Shown here: positions 23,395 to 31,468 of the stretch, piece by piece | How positions within the stretch are numbered: the stretch's first letter is position 1 | How the letters are laid out: every line of letters starts with the position of its first letter | Source of the DNA: Planctomycetota bacterium | GTDB lineage: Bacteria; Planctomycetota; JAPUJT01 | Reading direction: 5' to 3' | Length of the DNA stretch: 64,000 nt | Assembly (NCBI GenBank): GCA_027296055.1 | Contig: JAPUJT010000016.1 | Location: 1 to 64,000, forward strand | Position numbers and translations under genes: made by a program | The notes under the pieces: model-generated | The model's database searches: none | Told to the model about the DNA's origin: nothing | Seen by the model: only the letters and a program-made list of their open reading frames with translations

Positions 23395-24624
23395 GTGGGC
23401 GAGAACCCCGCCGAATCGGTCGTCATCACGGGCATCGGCGCCATCACCGCGTTCGGTGCCGGCACAGGCCCTCTCATCGACGGGCTCCTCTCGGGCCGCA
23501 CCGGAATCCGGCCCATCGAGATCTTCGACACGAGCAGGTACAGGACCAAGGTGGCGGCGGAGATCTCGACGATTCCGGAGCTGGAGCTCAATCGGCGCGA
23601 ACAGAAGGGGATGTCTCGCTGCGATCGCCTCGCCGTGACAGCGGCCGAGGAGGCCTTGAGAGCGGCGGATTGGGAGTCGATTCCGTCCGAGCGAATCGGA
23701 ATCGTCTTCGGGGCCGGGGCGGGTGGAATGCTGGAAGCGGAGCGTTACTTTCGTCGGTTCCTCGAGGAAGGCGCGACGACGCGAGCCCGCTGGCGATGTC
23801 TCGGGTCCCAGCTGCCGAATGCAGCGACCGACTGGCTGGCGGTGCGCTTCGGGACGAAAGGCCCGAAGGCGACGATATCGACCGCCTGCTCCTCCAGTGC
23901 CACGGCGATCGGTTATGGCGCCGATCTGATCCGCGCGGGGGAGGCGGACGCAATCCTGGCGGGCGGAGCGGAGGCGCTCTGCGAGGTGACCTTCGCCGGG
24001 TTCAATTCCCTGCGAGCCGTCGATCCCGCGGGCTGCAGGCCATTCGATCGTGACCGGAACGGGCTCTCCCTTGGTGAGGGGGCGGCGGCGATTCTGCTCG
24101 AGAGGGAATCGCTGGCTCGATCTCGTGGCGTCAAGCCTCTGGCCCGCATGCGAGGGTACGGGATCACCGCGGATGCGCATCACATGACGACCCCCCCCGA
24201 GGATGGCAGGGGGGCGACGGCGGCCATCCGGCAGGCGCTCCGGACCACGGGGCTCGAACCGGAAGAGGTGGATTTCATCAGCGCACACGGGACCGCCACG
24301 CGGGCCAACGATGTCGTGGAAGCGCGAGCGATCGCCAGGACCTTTGGTGAGTCGGCCGCCCACACTCCCGTCCACTCGATCAAATCCTCCGTCGGCCATT
24401 GCCTGGGCGCATCCGGCGCTGTCGAGGCGGTGGCGTTGCTCCTCTCGCTCGAGTCGGGGGCAGTCCCGGCGACGTACGGCCTCGAGCATCAGGACGAATC
24501 GATGCCCACCCTCGATCTGGTGCGGGGCTCGCCTCGCAGGCGCCCTCTCCGGATCGGGATGTCGAACTCCTTCGCCTTCGGCGGTAACAACACGGTGCTG
24601 ATCTTCGAGGGGATCGATTCGTGA
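23395..24624 (+). CDS. Beta-ketoacyl-ACP synthase (KAS II/KS-alpha type), catalytically complete
   Basis: 409 residues from a GTG directly after the dehydratase stop. The thiolase-fold active site is intact: Cys165 (STACSSSA), His298 (SAHGTATRAND), Lys in HSIKSSV and His335 (VGHCLGASG). GNN-type motif FAFGGNNTVL is near the end. It condenses malonyl-ACP with an acyl chain. It is followed by a paralog of similar length that lacks all catalytic residues; the two probably form a heterodimer like the KS-alpha/KS-beta pairs of type II polyketide synthases. The next gene start overlaps its stop (GTGA). Confidence 0.93.
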   Translation: MGENPAESVVITGIGAITAFGAGTGPLIDGLLSGRTGIRPIEIFDTSRYRTKVAAEISTIPELELNRREQKGMSRCDRLAVTAAEEALRAADWESIPSERIGIVFGAGAGGMLEAERYFRRFLEEGATTRARWRCLGSQLPNAATDWLAVRFGTKGPKATISTACSSSATAIGYGADLIRAGEADAILAGGAEALCEVTFAGFNSLRAVDPAGCRPFDRDRNGLSLGEGAAAILLERESLARSRGVKPLARMRGYGITADAHHMTTPPEDGRGATAAIRQALRTTGLEPEEVDFISAHGTATRANDVVEARAIARTFGESAAHTPVHSIKSSVGHCLGASGAVEAVALLLSLESGAVPATYGLEHQDESMPTLDLVRGSPRRRPLRIGMSNSFAFGGNNTVLIFEGIDS

Positions 24625-25856
24625 CCACAGAGCGCGCCGTGGTCAGCGGGATCGGGGTCGTCTCGCCGCTGGGTATCGGCGTGGAGAGCCTGCGGGAGGC
24701 CCTCCGGGAGGGCCGCTCCGGCATCAAGCCGATCGATCGATTCGACACGACGCCTTATCCTTCACGGCTCGGCGGGTGTGTGGAGGGGTTCGAGCCGAGG
24801 GATTTCATTCCCGCGATGCGTGTCCGGCGGATGGACCGAGCGTGTCAGATGGCCGTGGCGGCCGGCGGGATGGCGCTCGAGGACGGAAAGCTCTCCCTCG
24901 ACGACATCGATCCGTCGGATCTGGGGATCGTTATCGGGACAGGGGGGGCGGGGACGGAGAGCACCTACCGATTCTTCCAGGGTCTCGTGGAGTCCGGTCC
25001 CCAGGCGACAAACCCGCTGCTCTTCCCCACGACGGTGACCAATGCTCCCGCGGGGATGCTGGGGATCGAGGTCGGGGCGACCGGCCCGAACACGACTTTT
25101 GCCCAGAGGGGAAACGCCGCGGAGGCGGCGATCATCTGCGCCAGCCGCTGGATTTGCCAGGGTCGCGCTCGATACGTTCTCGCGGGCGGAGTCGATGAGC
25201 TGAACGAGGCCTACTTTCACGGCCACTCCGTCTTCGGGATCCTCTCCCCGGGTGGGGCGGGGGGGGAGGAGGGAATGCGACCCTTCGACGCCTCGCGGAA
25301 TGGGATCGTCATGACCGAGGGGTCCACGATCCTCCTCCTCGAGGCGGCCTCCAGGGCGAAGGAGCGTTCCGCGCCGATCTACGGGGCGATGGCCGGGTGG
25401 GGAGAAGCGTCGGATGCTTCCGACCTCCTCGCCTATCCTCGATCGGACGCTGCGGTCGAGAGGGCCCTATCCGGCGCCCTTCGATCGGCGGGGATCGGGC
25501 CGGACAGGATCGGATGGCTGAACGCCTCCGCTAACTCCAGCCTGGGCCTCGATCCCCTCGAGGTGTCGGCGATCTCCCGCGTCTTCGCCGCGCGGCAAGG
25601 CGGGGTAGCCACAAGCAGCGTGAAGTCGTACTTTGGAGACTCGATGGCATCGGGGGCCCTGCGAGCGGCCGCCTCGCTGCTCGCGCTGAGGGACGGGGTG
25701 ATCCCCCCGACCTTGAATCTGCGAGAGCCGATCGAGGCGGTGGGAGTGGATCATGTTATCGGAGCCCCCCGGGAAGTGAACGGGATCGAAGCGGTGCTTC
25801 AAGATGGGGTGGCGGACGGCGGCGACTGTCTGGGAATAGTCTTCACGAAGGAATGA
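24621..25856 (+). CDS. Non-catalytic ketosynthase-like subunit (KS-beta/chain-length-factor type)
   Basis: 411 residues from a GTG overlapping the KS stop. The fold is clearly KAS II (MTTERAVVSGIGVVSPLGIG start; LAGGVDEL; TSSVKSYFG), but aligned against the preceding KS the nucleophile Cys is Gly164 (FAQRGNAAEA), the first His is Ser (NASANSSLGLD) and the second His is Asp (YFGDSMASGA). The Lys after TSSV is kept. It therefore cannot condense on its own. In type II polyketide systems such partners set chain length within a KS heterodimer. That role is inferred from pairing and residue loss. The thioesterase start overlaps its stop. Confidence 0.88.
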   Translation: MTTERAVVSGIGVVSPLGIGVESLREALREGRSGIKPIDRFDTTPYPSRLGGCVEGFEPRDFIPAMRVRRMDRACQMAVAAGGMALEDGKLSLDDIDPSDLGIVIGTGGAGTESTYRFFQGLVESGPQATNPLLFPTTVTNAPAGMLGIEVGATGPNTTFAQRGNAAEAAIICASRWICQGRARYVLAGGVDELNEAYFHGHSVFGILSPGGAGGEEGMRPFDASRNGIVMTEGSTILLLEAASRAKERSAPIYGAMAGWGEASDASDLLAYPRSDAAVERALSGALRSAGIGPDRIGWLNASANSSLGLDPLEVSAISRVFAARQGGVATSSVKSYFGDSMASGALRAAASLLALRDGVIPPTLNLREPIEAVGVDHVIGAPREVNGIEAVLQDGVADGGDCLGIVFTKE

Positions 25857-26320
25857 GCCCTCACTCTCCCTCGAGGTCAGCCATGGAACGGAGCGAGACT
25901 CATCTCAAGGTGCGACTCTCGGACGTCGATGCCTTTGGGGTCGTCTGGCATGGGCGGTACATCTCCTATTTCGAGGCGGGCCGAACCGATCTTCTCCAGC
26001 CCTTCGGGCTCTCGGCGGCCCGGTTGAAGGAGGAGGGATTCTTCCCGGCGATCGTCAGCTTCCAGTGCGATCTCCTGTCACCGGCGCGGGACGAGGAGTC
26101 CCTCGTCGTTCGATGCTGGCCCGAACCCTCGGAGGCGGCGCGGTTGACTCTATGCTACGAGATCGTTCGCGAGGACGACGGTGAGCTCGTTGTCCGCGGG
26201 ACGACGACCCAGGTCCTTATCGATTCGCGCGGCGTTCTCCTCTACCGATTCCCTCCCGCGGTAAAGGAGCGAGTCGAGGCTCTTCTTTCGGCGCTCGACG
26301 GTGGGGGAGATTCGGGCTAA
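25853..26320 (+). CDS. Hot-dog thioesterase (4-hydroxybenzoyl-CoA/YbgC type)
   Basis: 155 residues; the ATG overlaps the KS-beta stop (ATGA), though an in-frame ATG at 25883 would also give a full domain. The signature DVDAFGVVWHGRYISYFEAGR has the catalytic Asp and the aromatic-rich strand of the family (compare D-x-D-x-x-x-G-V-x-x-H in YbgC). It would release the acyl product from the cluster ACP or cleave an acyl-CoA. It is the last gene of the coupled six-gene run; a 48-base gap precedes the M50 gene. Confidence 0.9.
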   Translation: MSPHSPSRSAMERSETHLKVRLSDVDAFGVVWHGRYISYFEAGRTDLLQPFGLSAARLKEEGFFPAIVSFQCDLLSPARDEESLVVRCWPEPSEAARLTLCYEIVREDDGELVVRGTTTQVLIDSRGVLLYRFPPAVKERVEALLSALDGGGDSG

Positions 26321-26368
26321 GATTCCGGGAAGACTCTTGAGTCGTGCGGAGGCCCCGGCGAGGCGGAT

Positions 26369-27328
26369 ATGGGCGAATGGTCATTCAAGGTGGGGCGGAT
26401 CTTCGGGATACAGATCCGACTCCACCTCTTCTTCGTCATGGGGGTCGCCTTTATCCTCCTGCGGGGGCACAAGAACGGGGATTTCACCAATGCTCTGTTC
26501 TGGTGCTTCAGTCTCTACGTCACCGTCCTTCTCCACGAACTGGGGCACTGCTGGGCCGGGATCCGGAACGGGGCTCGAGCGGAGAGTATCCTCCTCTGGC
26601 CCCTGGGCGGCCTGGCCACGATCACAGGAGGCCGTGACACCCCCGGGGCGACGATCGAGATCGCCGCCATGGGCCCCGCCGTCAACCTCATACTTTGCAT
26701 CCTGATCGGAGGAGGCCTGATGCTGGCGGGAAGTGCCCCGTCGCTCAACCCCTTCGCCTGGCCTCACAGCTTCGCGGACGGGCTCTTCCGGATGAATCTC
26801 GTCCTGCTCCTCTTCAACCTTCTGCCGGCATACCCTCTCGACGGGGGGAGGATCCTTCAAGGCGTGCTCGCCATATTCTATGGGTTCGGTCGCAGCGTCC
26901 TCATCGCCACACGCGTCGGTCAGGTCGCCTCGATCGTCCTTGGCGTTCTGGCGATAGCTTATGAACAGATCCTCGTCGCCGTGATCGCCCTCTACATCTT
27001 TCTGACCTGCGGCCAGGAGAGGCAGAGGGTGAAGGAAGGTGCATTCTACAGCGAATCCGAACAGATCTTCGGGCACGACTTCTCCGCCGGCTATCGGAGT
27101 CTGGAAGCTGAGGAGAAGCCGGTGCGGAAGTCGTGGCGCCAGCGGCGTCGGGAGCTGAAACTCCGTCGGAAGGCGACCCAGGCCGCCCAGGAAGAGTCGG
27201 CGATGCGCCAGAGAGTGGACGACCTTCTCGAGAAGGTCGGACGCGACGGGATCGACAGCCTCACGGCGAAGGAGCGTGGCTTCCTGGAAGAGGCAAGCCG
27301 AAAGTTCCGGTCCGGGTCGCAGGAATAG
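26369..27328 (+). CDS. M50 family site-2-type membrane metalloprotease
   Basis: 319 residues with about five hydrophobic segments. The zinc site is HELGH (His56, Glu57, His60) and the third ligand is Asp158 in AYPLDGGRIL. These define an intramembrane zinc protease of the SpoIVFB/S2P class. There is no PDZ domain. After the membrane part comes a charged tail (about 230-319; KSWRQRRRELKLRRKATQ, then LTAKERGFLEEAS), which resembles the small C-terminal helical module often found on bacterial rhomboid-type membrane proteases. It may release a membrane-bound regulator; no substrate is linked here. It could be co-transcribed with the KS cluster. Confidence 0.9.
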   Translation: MGEWSFKVGRIFGIQIRLHLFFVMGVAFILLRGHKNGDFTNALFWCFSLYVTVLLHELGHCWAGIRNGARAESILLWPLGGLATITGGRDTPGATIEIAAMGPAVNLILCILIGGGLMLAGSAPSLNPFAWPHSFADGLFRMNLVLLLFNLLPAYPLDGGRILQGVLAIFYGFGRSVLIATRVGQVASIVLGVLAIAYEQILVAVIALYIFLTCGQERQRVKEGAFYSESEQIFGHDFSAGYRSLEAEEKPVRKSWRQRRRELKLRRKATQAAQEESAMRQRVDDLLEKVGRDGIDSLTAKERGFLEEASRKFRSGSQE

Positions 27329-27411
27329 GCCCGGGCCTTATCGGGGGGGGACCCTCCTCGAACCATCAGCCATACAGACGAAACGTTTGAATCGTTTGAA
27401 GTGTGAGGGGC

Positions 27412-27789
27412 TTACTTGGCTGACTTCGAGCCCTCGGCGGGCTTTTCGAAGGAGGCCTGGAGGGCTGCCTCGTCCTCGAAGATGTCGACGATGGACGTGA
27501 TACCCAGGAGGTCGAAAACGGTCCGGGCCCGGCCAGAGAGATGGAGGAATTTCAGGTCGCCGCCCTTCTCACGGAGGTTGTAGGCCGTGGCGACGAGTAG
27601 CCCCGCGCTGCGGCTGTTCATGTACTCGAGGTCCGTGCAGTCGACTCCCACGCGCGTGTGGCCCTCGCGCACGACCTTCTGGAGCACTGCCTCGAGCTTC
27701 TCGAAGGTCGCGAAGTCGAGTGGTCCCTCGATCTGAACAATCGAGATCTCGCCGGGGAGGGCACGGGTTTGGATATTGAATGCGGTCAT
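27412..27789 (-). CDS. STAS-domain anti-sigma factor antagonist
   Basis: 125 residues from the ATG at 27789 (MTAFNIQTRALPGEIS). A longer open frame runs upstream, but the predicted -10 box (27856-27861) lies downstream of that start, so the short form is preferred. The STAS core is clear: IVQIEGPLDFATFEKLEA, cited in part, then VGVDCTDLEYMNSRSAGLLV, with the Ser typical of SpoIIAA/RsbV phosphorylation. It probably binds an anti-sigma kinase elsewhere. The C-terminus ends in a Lys/Ser tail. It is monocistronic and opposite in direction to its neighbours. Confidence 0.85.
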   Translation of the reverse strand: MTAFNIQTRALPGEISIVQIEGPLDFATFEKLEAVLQKVVREGHTRVGVDCTDLEYMNSRSAGLLVATAYNLREKGGDLKFLHLSGRARTVFDLLGITSIVDIFEDEAALQASFEKPAEGSKSAK

Positions 27790-27855
27790 TGGCGACCCGG
27801 CTGCGAGCTTCTTCGCCTTCAGTGAGGGTTGGCGGCAAGTTCGCGCTGAGGCCCT

Positions 27856-27884
27856 ATTATAAAACGCGAGAGCGGATCTGGCCA
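27856..27884 (-). promoter_or_regulatory. Promoter for the minus-strand STAS gene
   Basis: A perfect TATAAT on the minus strand (27861 down to 27856) has TGGCCA 17 bases upstream (27884-27879) as a weak -35. The start would be near 27850, giving a leader of about 60 bases to the ATG at 27789. Confidence 0.5.
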
Positions 27885-27896
27885 AGAAAAACTCCT

Positions 27897-27926
27897 TTGG
27901 CACTTTTCCGGGGCCTTTGCTAGAAT
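27897..27926 (+). promoter_or_regulatory. Promoter for the 27980 gene
   Basis: TTGGCA (27897-27902), an 18-base spacer and TAGAAT (27921-27926), each one mismatch from consensus, lie about 54 bases before the ATG at 27980. It is back to back with the STAS promoter. Confidence 0.55.
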
Positions 27927-27979
27927 CCCGCCGGGCCGGGCCATCCTGGGCCTAATGGTTCAAAAAGAGGGGAATAGCC

Positions 27980-28414
27980 ATGGATCGGGAAGAGATGATG
28001 GCGGCAATGCGGGAGGTCCTGAGCGAGGAACTGGGGCCATCCGAGGTCGATATGGCCGAGAAATGGGAGGGGGGAGAGATCGTGATCCGGTCCGGCCGGG
28101 GAACCCCCCGCGAGAAGAGGCTCCCCATCGAGTCCTTCTTTCGGAAGATCGTCATGCTTCGGGATCGTCTCCGGATCGTCGAGCAGAAGATCAACTCCAA
28201 CCGGAGTCTCAGCGCCGGCGAGAAGATCACCCTTCAGCAATACATAACCAAGGCTTATGGCACACTCACAACATTCAACTTCCTCTTCCGGGATCGTGAT
28301 GACCACTTCACCGGGGAGCGAAAGCCGATGAATGAAATCCTGCGGGCGGGCTCTCCAGGTATGGTCGGCCCGACCACGTCGGCGTCTCCTGCCGCAGAGC
28401 CCCTAGCAGGCTAA
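27980..28414 (+). CDS. Hypothetical helical protein
   Basis: 144 residues, ATG preceded by GAGGGGAATAGCC. The N-terminal part (MMAAMREVLSEELGPSEVDM) and central region (FFRKIVMLRDRLRIVEQKINSN, cited in part) are helical and charged. The middle string SAGEKITLQQYITKAYGTLTTFN is followed by a low-complexity Pro/Ala/Ser tail. No signal peptide or membrane segment. I do not recognise a family. It heads a run that continues with a TPR membrane protein and a sigma/anti-sigma pair, so a structural or signalling role is possible. Confidence 0.6.
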   Translation: MDREEMMAAMREVLSEELGPSEVDMAEKWEGGEIVIRSGRGTPREKRLPIESFFRKIVMLRDRLRIVEQKINSNRSLSAGEKITLQQYITKAYGTLTTFNFLFRDRDDHFTGERKPMNEILRAGSPGMVGPTTSASPAAEPLAG

Positions 28415-28463
28415 TACGGTTGGGGCCGCCCAAGCCAAGATGCCAAGGAGGCCGCCACCACCC

Positions 28464-29717
28464 ATGAGATTCCTGTCACCCATCATCTCTCTCGCCGTGT
28501 GTCTGACGATCTCGAGTTGCAGCACCGACCAGATCAAGACCAACCAGAAGGCCATCGAGACGGTCCAGAAACAGGTCAAGGCCAATGCGGCCACCCTGGG
28601 CAAGATCGACCTCTCGGGAGAGGGGACGGCAAGAACGCTCGTCCAGATCACGGCAAAGCTCGGGGAGCTCGACGCATCGAACAACCGCTTGAAAGCGCAG
28701 GCGTTCGAGCAGGGAACTCTGATGGCGGATTTTCGCCTGGAGCAGGAAGAGGCGGTCGCGGAATTCAAGAAGGGTGTCGACACACAGCTCGACGCCAGCG
28801 ATAGGAAGGTGCGCGAAATCGATTCGAAAGTTGCAGAGCACGGGGCGGCGGCCTTGAGTGCCAAGATGGACAAGGCGAAGAGGGACGTGACCGCCCAGTT
28901 AGAAGGAGTGGATCAGCGGATCGGACTGATCGAAGCCAACCTCCCTCGAGATAAGGAAGCGGCGGCGATCGACCACTTGCACGACGACATCCAGACGAAG
29001 CTCACGTCCATCGAGCAGATAGCGAGAGAAGGACCTCCAGGGAAGACAGCCGGATCCGTGCTTCCGCTCGGCATGACCCAGGCGACCGTGGCGGGGCTCG
29101 CGCTGGGTTCCTTCGTGCTGGCGATCTTTCTTCTCTTCCTCCTCTTCTTTCGAACCGGCAAATTGTCGCGGGAGGTCGTTCGGATGGGCAAGGAGCTCCA
29201 GGACCTCGCCTCGGCCCAGAGGATCCAGAGTCGGATGGCCCAGCAGACCACGAAGCTATCGATCGGGTCGGAGGACGAGTCGGCGAAGGAATCCCTCGAG
29301 ACCTTCAAGCATTTGCTGGAGTCCGATGAAAACAAGGTTCAGCACCTCTTCAACATCGGCACCTCCTTCGAGGAGCTCGGTTCCTTCCGTATCGCCAAGG
29401 AATGGTTCGACTCGTGCGTCAAGATCAACAGCGGCTTCACGAACGGATGGATCGAGAAGGGCATCTGTCTGGCCATGTTGGGTAACTTGAAAGAGGCAGA
29501 AATCTGCATGGAACGCGCCCTCAAGCAGAATCCCAATAACGCACGCGCCTGGTATAACAAGGCGGCGATCGCCGCCCGCCTGGGGAATGAGGAAGAGATG
29601 CTCGAGGCCGTTTCCAAGTCGGTGGAGGCAGATTCTGGGGCCAAGAGACGCCTCCGCGAGGACAAGGACTTCGAGAAATACTGGGACAACGCAGAATTTA
29701 CCTCCCGAACCGCCTGA
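28464..29717 (+). CDS. Coiled-coil and TPR membrane protein with lipobox-like leader
   Basis: 417 residues from the ATG at 28464; an upstream ATG at 28440 would put MPRRPPPP before the leader. Leader FLSPIISLAVCLTISSCS ends in a lipobox-like SSC. A long coiled-coil region (about 20-195) follows, then a transmembrane helix (GLALGSFVLAIFLLFLLFF), a second short helical part and about three TPR repeats (HLFNIGTSFEELG; GWIEKGICLAMLG; AWYNKAAIAARLG). If the leader is cleaved, the coiled coil is periplasmic and the TPRs cytoplasmic, an unusual topology for a lipoprotein. Partners are unknown; it precedes an ECF sigma gene by 48 bases. Confidence 0.75.
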   Translation: MRFLSPIISLAVCLTISSCSTDQIKTNQKAIETVQKQVKANAATLGKIDLSGEGTARTLVQITAKLGELDASNNRLKAQAFEQGTLMADFRLEQEEAVAEFKKGVDTQLDASDRKVREIDSKVAEHGAAALSAKMDKAKRDVTAQLEGVDQRIGLIEANLPRDKEAAAIDHLHDDIQTKLTSIEQIAREGPPGKTAGSVLPLGMTQATVAGLALGSFVLAIFLLFLLFFRTGKLSREVVRMGKELQDLASAQRIQSRMAQQTTKLSIGSEDESAKESLETFKHLLESDENKVQHLFNIGTSFEELGSFRIAKEWFDSCVKINSGFTNGWIEKGICLAMLGNLKEAEICMERALKQNPNNARAWYNKAAIAARLGNEEEMLEAVSKSVEADSGAKRRLREDKDFEKYWDNAEFTSRTA

Positions 29718-29765
29718 TCCAGGCGTGAGGATCCAGGAATAGCCAAGGTAGAACTGAAGAGGGAG

Positions 29766-30326
29766 GTGGCGGTGCGTCGAGAGACGACGAAGAAGACGGA
29801 CGTGCTGGAGAAGCTATTCCTGAGGGTGATCGAGCAGGCCGACGAGGAGGCCTTCTCGGCGATATACTCCCACACCGAGAAGCTCTTTTTCCGAAGGGCC
29901 TTGTCGTTTCTGCGTTCCCGGAGCCTGGCGGAGAACGCCCTCCAGGAAGCCTACCTCAAGATGTTCCGATACCGCGCATCCTTCATGGTCGGGAGGCGAT
30001 TCCTCCCCTGGGCCTATACGGTTCTGGACAAGGTCGTCCTCGATATCCACGCGCGACACTCATCCGTCAAGGAGGTGCCCCTCGAGTCCATCCAGGATCC
30101 TGCTGACCCGCGCGATTGGGACTCTGGAGTGAACCAGGAGATCGAGGAGGCCCTGGCGGGGCTTCCCCACAGACAGAGGCAGGCGATGAAGCTTCGCGCC
30201 GAGCTCGGGTATTCTTACCGTGAGATCGGCGCCTGTATGGGCTGTACGGTGAGCGCCGTTGCGGAGCTGCTCTACCGGGCCCGGTCACGACTCCGCAAGG
30301 AGATGCTGGGAGCGAGAATCCGATGA
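29766..30326 (+). CDS. ECF-type RNA polymerase sigma factor
   Basis: 186 residues from a GTG at 29766 after an AAGAGGGAG site. Region 2 is visible as LFFRRALSFLRSRSLAENALQEAYLKMF (cited only in part: AENALQEAYLKMFRY) and region 4 as GLPHRQRQAMKLRAELGYSY and IGACMGCTVSAVAELLYRAR, with the helix-turn-helix. It should direct transcription of an envelope or stress regulon. The anti-sigma gene overlaps its stop by 4 bases, the usual arrangement for a sigma held inactive at the membrane. Confidence 0.92.
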   Translation: MAVRRETTKKTDVLEKLFLRVIEQADEEAFSAIYSHTEKLFFRRALSFLRSRSLAENALQEAYLKMFRYRASFMVGRRFLPWAYTVLDKVVLDIHARHSSVKEVPLESIQDPADPRDWDSGVNQEIEEALAGLPHRQRQAMKLRAELGYSYREIGACMGCTVSAVAELLYRARSRLRKEMLGARIR

Positions 30327-31126
30327 GACATGCCGGAGATCACGTGTCATCGCGGGGCCTCTCCACACTGCTCGATGGGGAGCTGGATTTGCTCGAGGCC
30401 AGGGAGGCGCGGATTCACATCGCGACGTGCGCCGAGTGCCGGGATCGCCTCGAGGAGATCGAGGAGATCGGCTGTCGCATCGTCCTGGCCGGGCGGGAAG
30501 GGAGACCACGTCCAGGTCTCGAGCCAGGTATCCTGGGGATGATTCGAGAGAGCAAGAGAGCCTCGAGACAACGAAGGAAAACCCGGCTGACGCGCTGGAG
30601 CTGGCCTGTCGCCGCGGCGGCGGCCCTGACGGTTCTGATCGCGGGCCTGGCCGGTCGCGATCCCATCGCGGTGATCCGGCAGTCGGCGCTCTCCGAATTG
30701 ACCCATCGGGTGGCGCCGCCTCGGGTGGCGGACCAGCCGCCCCCGGCTCCGAGGCCGGCTGCGATCCCGGCCCCATCCCTTCCGGAGACCCCGACACGAG
30801 CGCCGGTTCACCATCCGAGCATTGAATTCGTGGTTCGGACTAGGCAGACGCCCGAGCCGGAGATTCAGTTTGTGGTAAACCTCGGGACCGCCCCTGTCGT
30901 CGAAGAAGAGGAGAGGGGCCGTGCGGACCCGGTGGACGGCCCATCGCGGTCTACCAGGGAGGAATTGCTTTGGGGCGCGCTCGCCACAGCTCCTTTGACG
31001 TCGAAGATTGTCTTTCGGGAGCCGGAGCCATCCATGAGGAGGCGCGAGCCGGAGTGGCTACGTCCTTCGGAGGCGCGTCAGGACGTCCTCGTCTCGGTCA
31101 AATTTGTGGCCGCCCAATGGCAATGA
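30323..31126 (+). CDS. Membrane anti-sigma factor with zinc-finger motif
   Basis: 267 residues, start overlapping the sigma stop (ATGA). The N-terminal 70 residues hold the zf-HC2/ZAS motif HIATCAEC (His-x3-Cys-x2-Cys) in a helical domain. A single transmembrane helix (WSWPVAAAAALTVLIAGLAG) follows, then a Pro/Ala-rich region (APPRVADQPPPAPRPAAIP) and a charged C-terminal part facing the periplasm. It would hold the ECF sigma at the membrane until a periplasmic signal. The next gene, a lipoprotein, starts on its stop (ATGA), so the three form one unit. Confidence 0.88.
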   Translation: MRHAGDHVSSRGLSTLLDGELDLLEAREARIHIATCAECRDRLEEIEEIGCRIVLAGREGRPRPGLEPGILGMIRESKRASRQRRKTRLTRWSWPVAAAAALTVLIAGLAGRDPIAVIRQSALSELTHRVAPPRVADQPPPAPRPAAIPAPSLPETPTRAPVHHPSIEFVVRTRQTPEPEIQFVVNLGTAPVVEEEERGRADPVDGPSRSTREELLWGALATAPLTSKIVFREPEPSMRRREPEWLRPSEARQDVLVSVKFVAAQWQ

Positions 31127-31464
31127 GGTCTGCCGCGCTGGCCCTCGCCGTCCTGATCCCGATCCTTGGAAGCGGCTGCGCCGCCTTCAGTTCACGTCAC
31201 ATCTCCTTCACGGCCACCTGCTCCTACCTCCAGATCTCTAAAACGCCGGATGACAATCGGGTCTACGAGAACCATCCCATGGCCTATACGTTTGCCCCTA
31301 TCGGGGCTGTGGGTCTCCTGGCTCTCGACATCCTCCTCCTTCCGATCACCTTCATACACGACACGATCCAGTCGATGCGAGGCGTCTCGGACGAGCCATT
31401 CAAGTACGGCACGTACGCGAGCCGATACCGCAGGACCATCCACTCGGTCATCTCCGTTCGCTGA
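31123..31464 (+). CDS. Small lipoprotein, possibly YceK/DUF1375-like
   Basis: 113 residues from the ATG at 31123, which overlaps the anti-sigma stop. The leader MRSAALALAVLIPILGSGC ends in a lipobox Cys. A second hydrophobic part (FAPIGAVGLLALDILLLPITFI) lies in the middle, with the string DILLLPITFIHDTI resembling the DxLLLP element of YceK-type small lipoproteins; that likeness is weak. A basic Tyr/Ser C-terminus follows. Its coupling to the sigma/anti-sigma pair suggests it is part of the envelope signal or a target. Confidence 0.68.
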   Translation: MRSAALALAVLIPILGSGCAAFSSRHISFTATCSYLQISKTPDDNRVYENHPMAYTFAPIGAVGLLALDILLLPITFIHDTIQSMRGVSDEPFKYGTYASRYRRTIHSVISVR

Positions 31465-31468
31465 TTCC

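Noticed and set aside
27383-27400. Short direct repeat CGTTTGAA before the STAS gene end
   Set aside because: Two copies of 8-9 bases in a short gap could arise by chance, and no palindrome or T-run goes with it.
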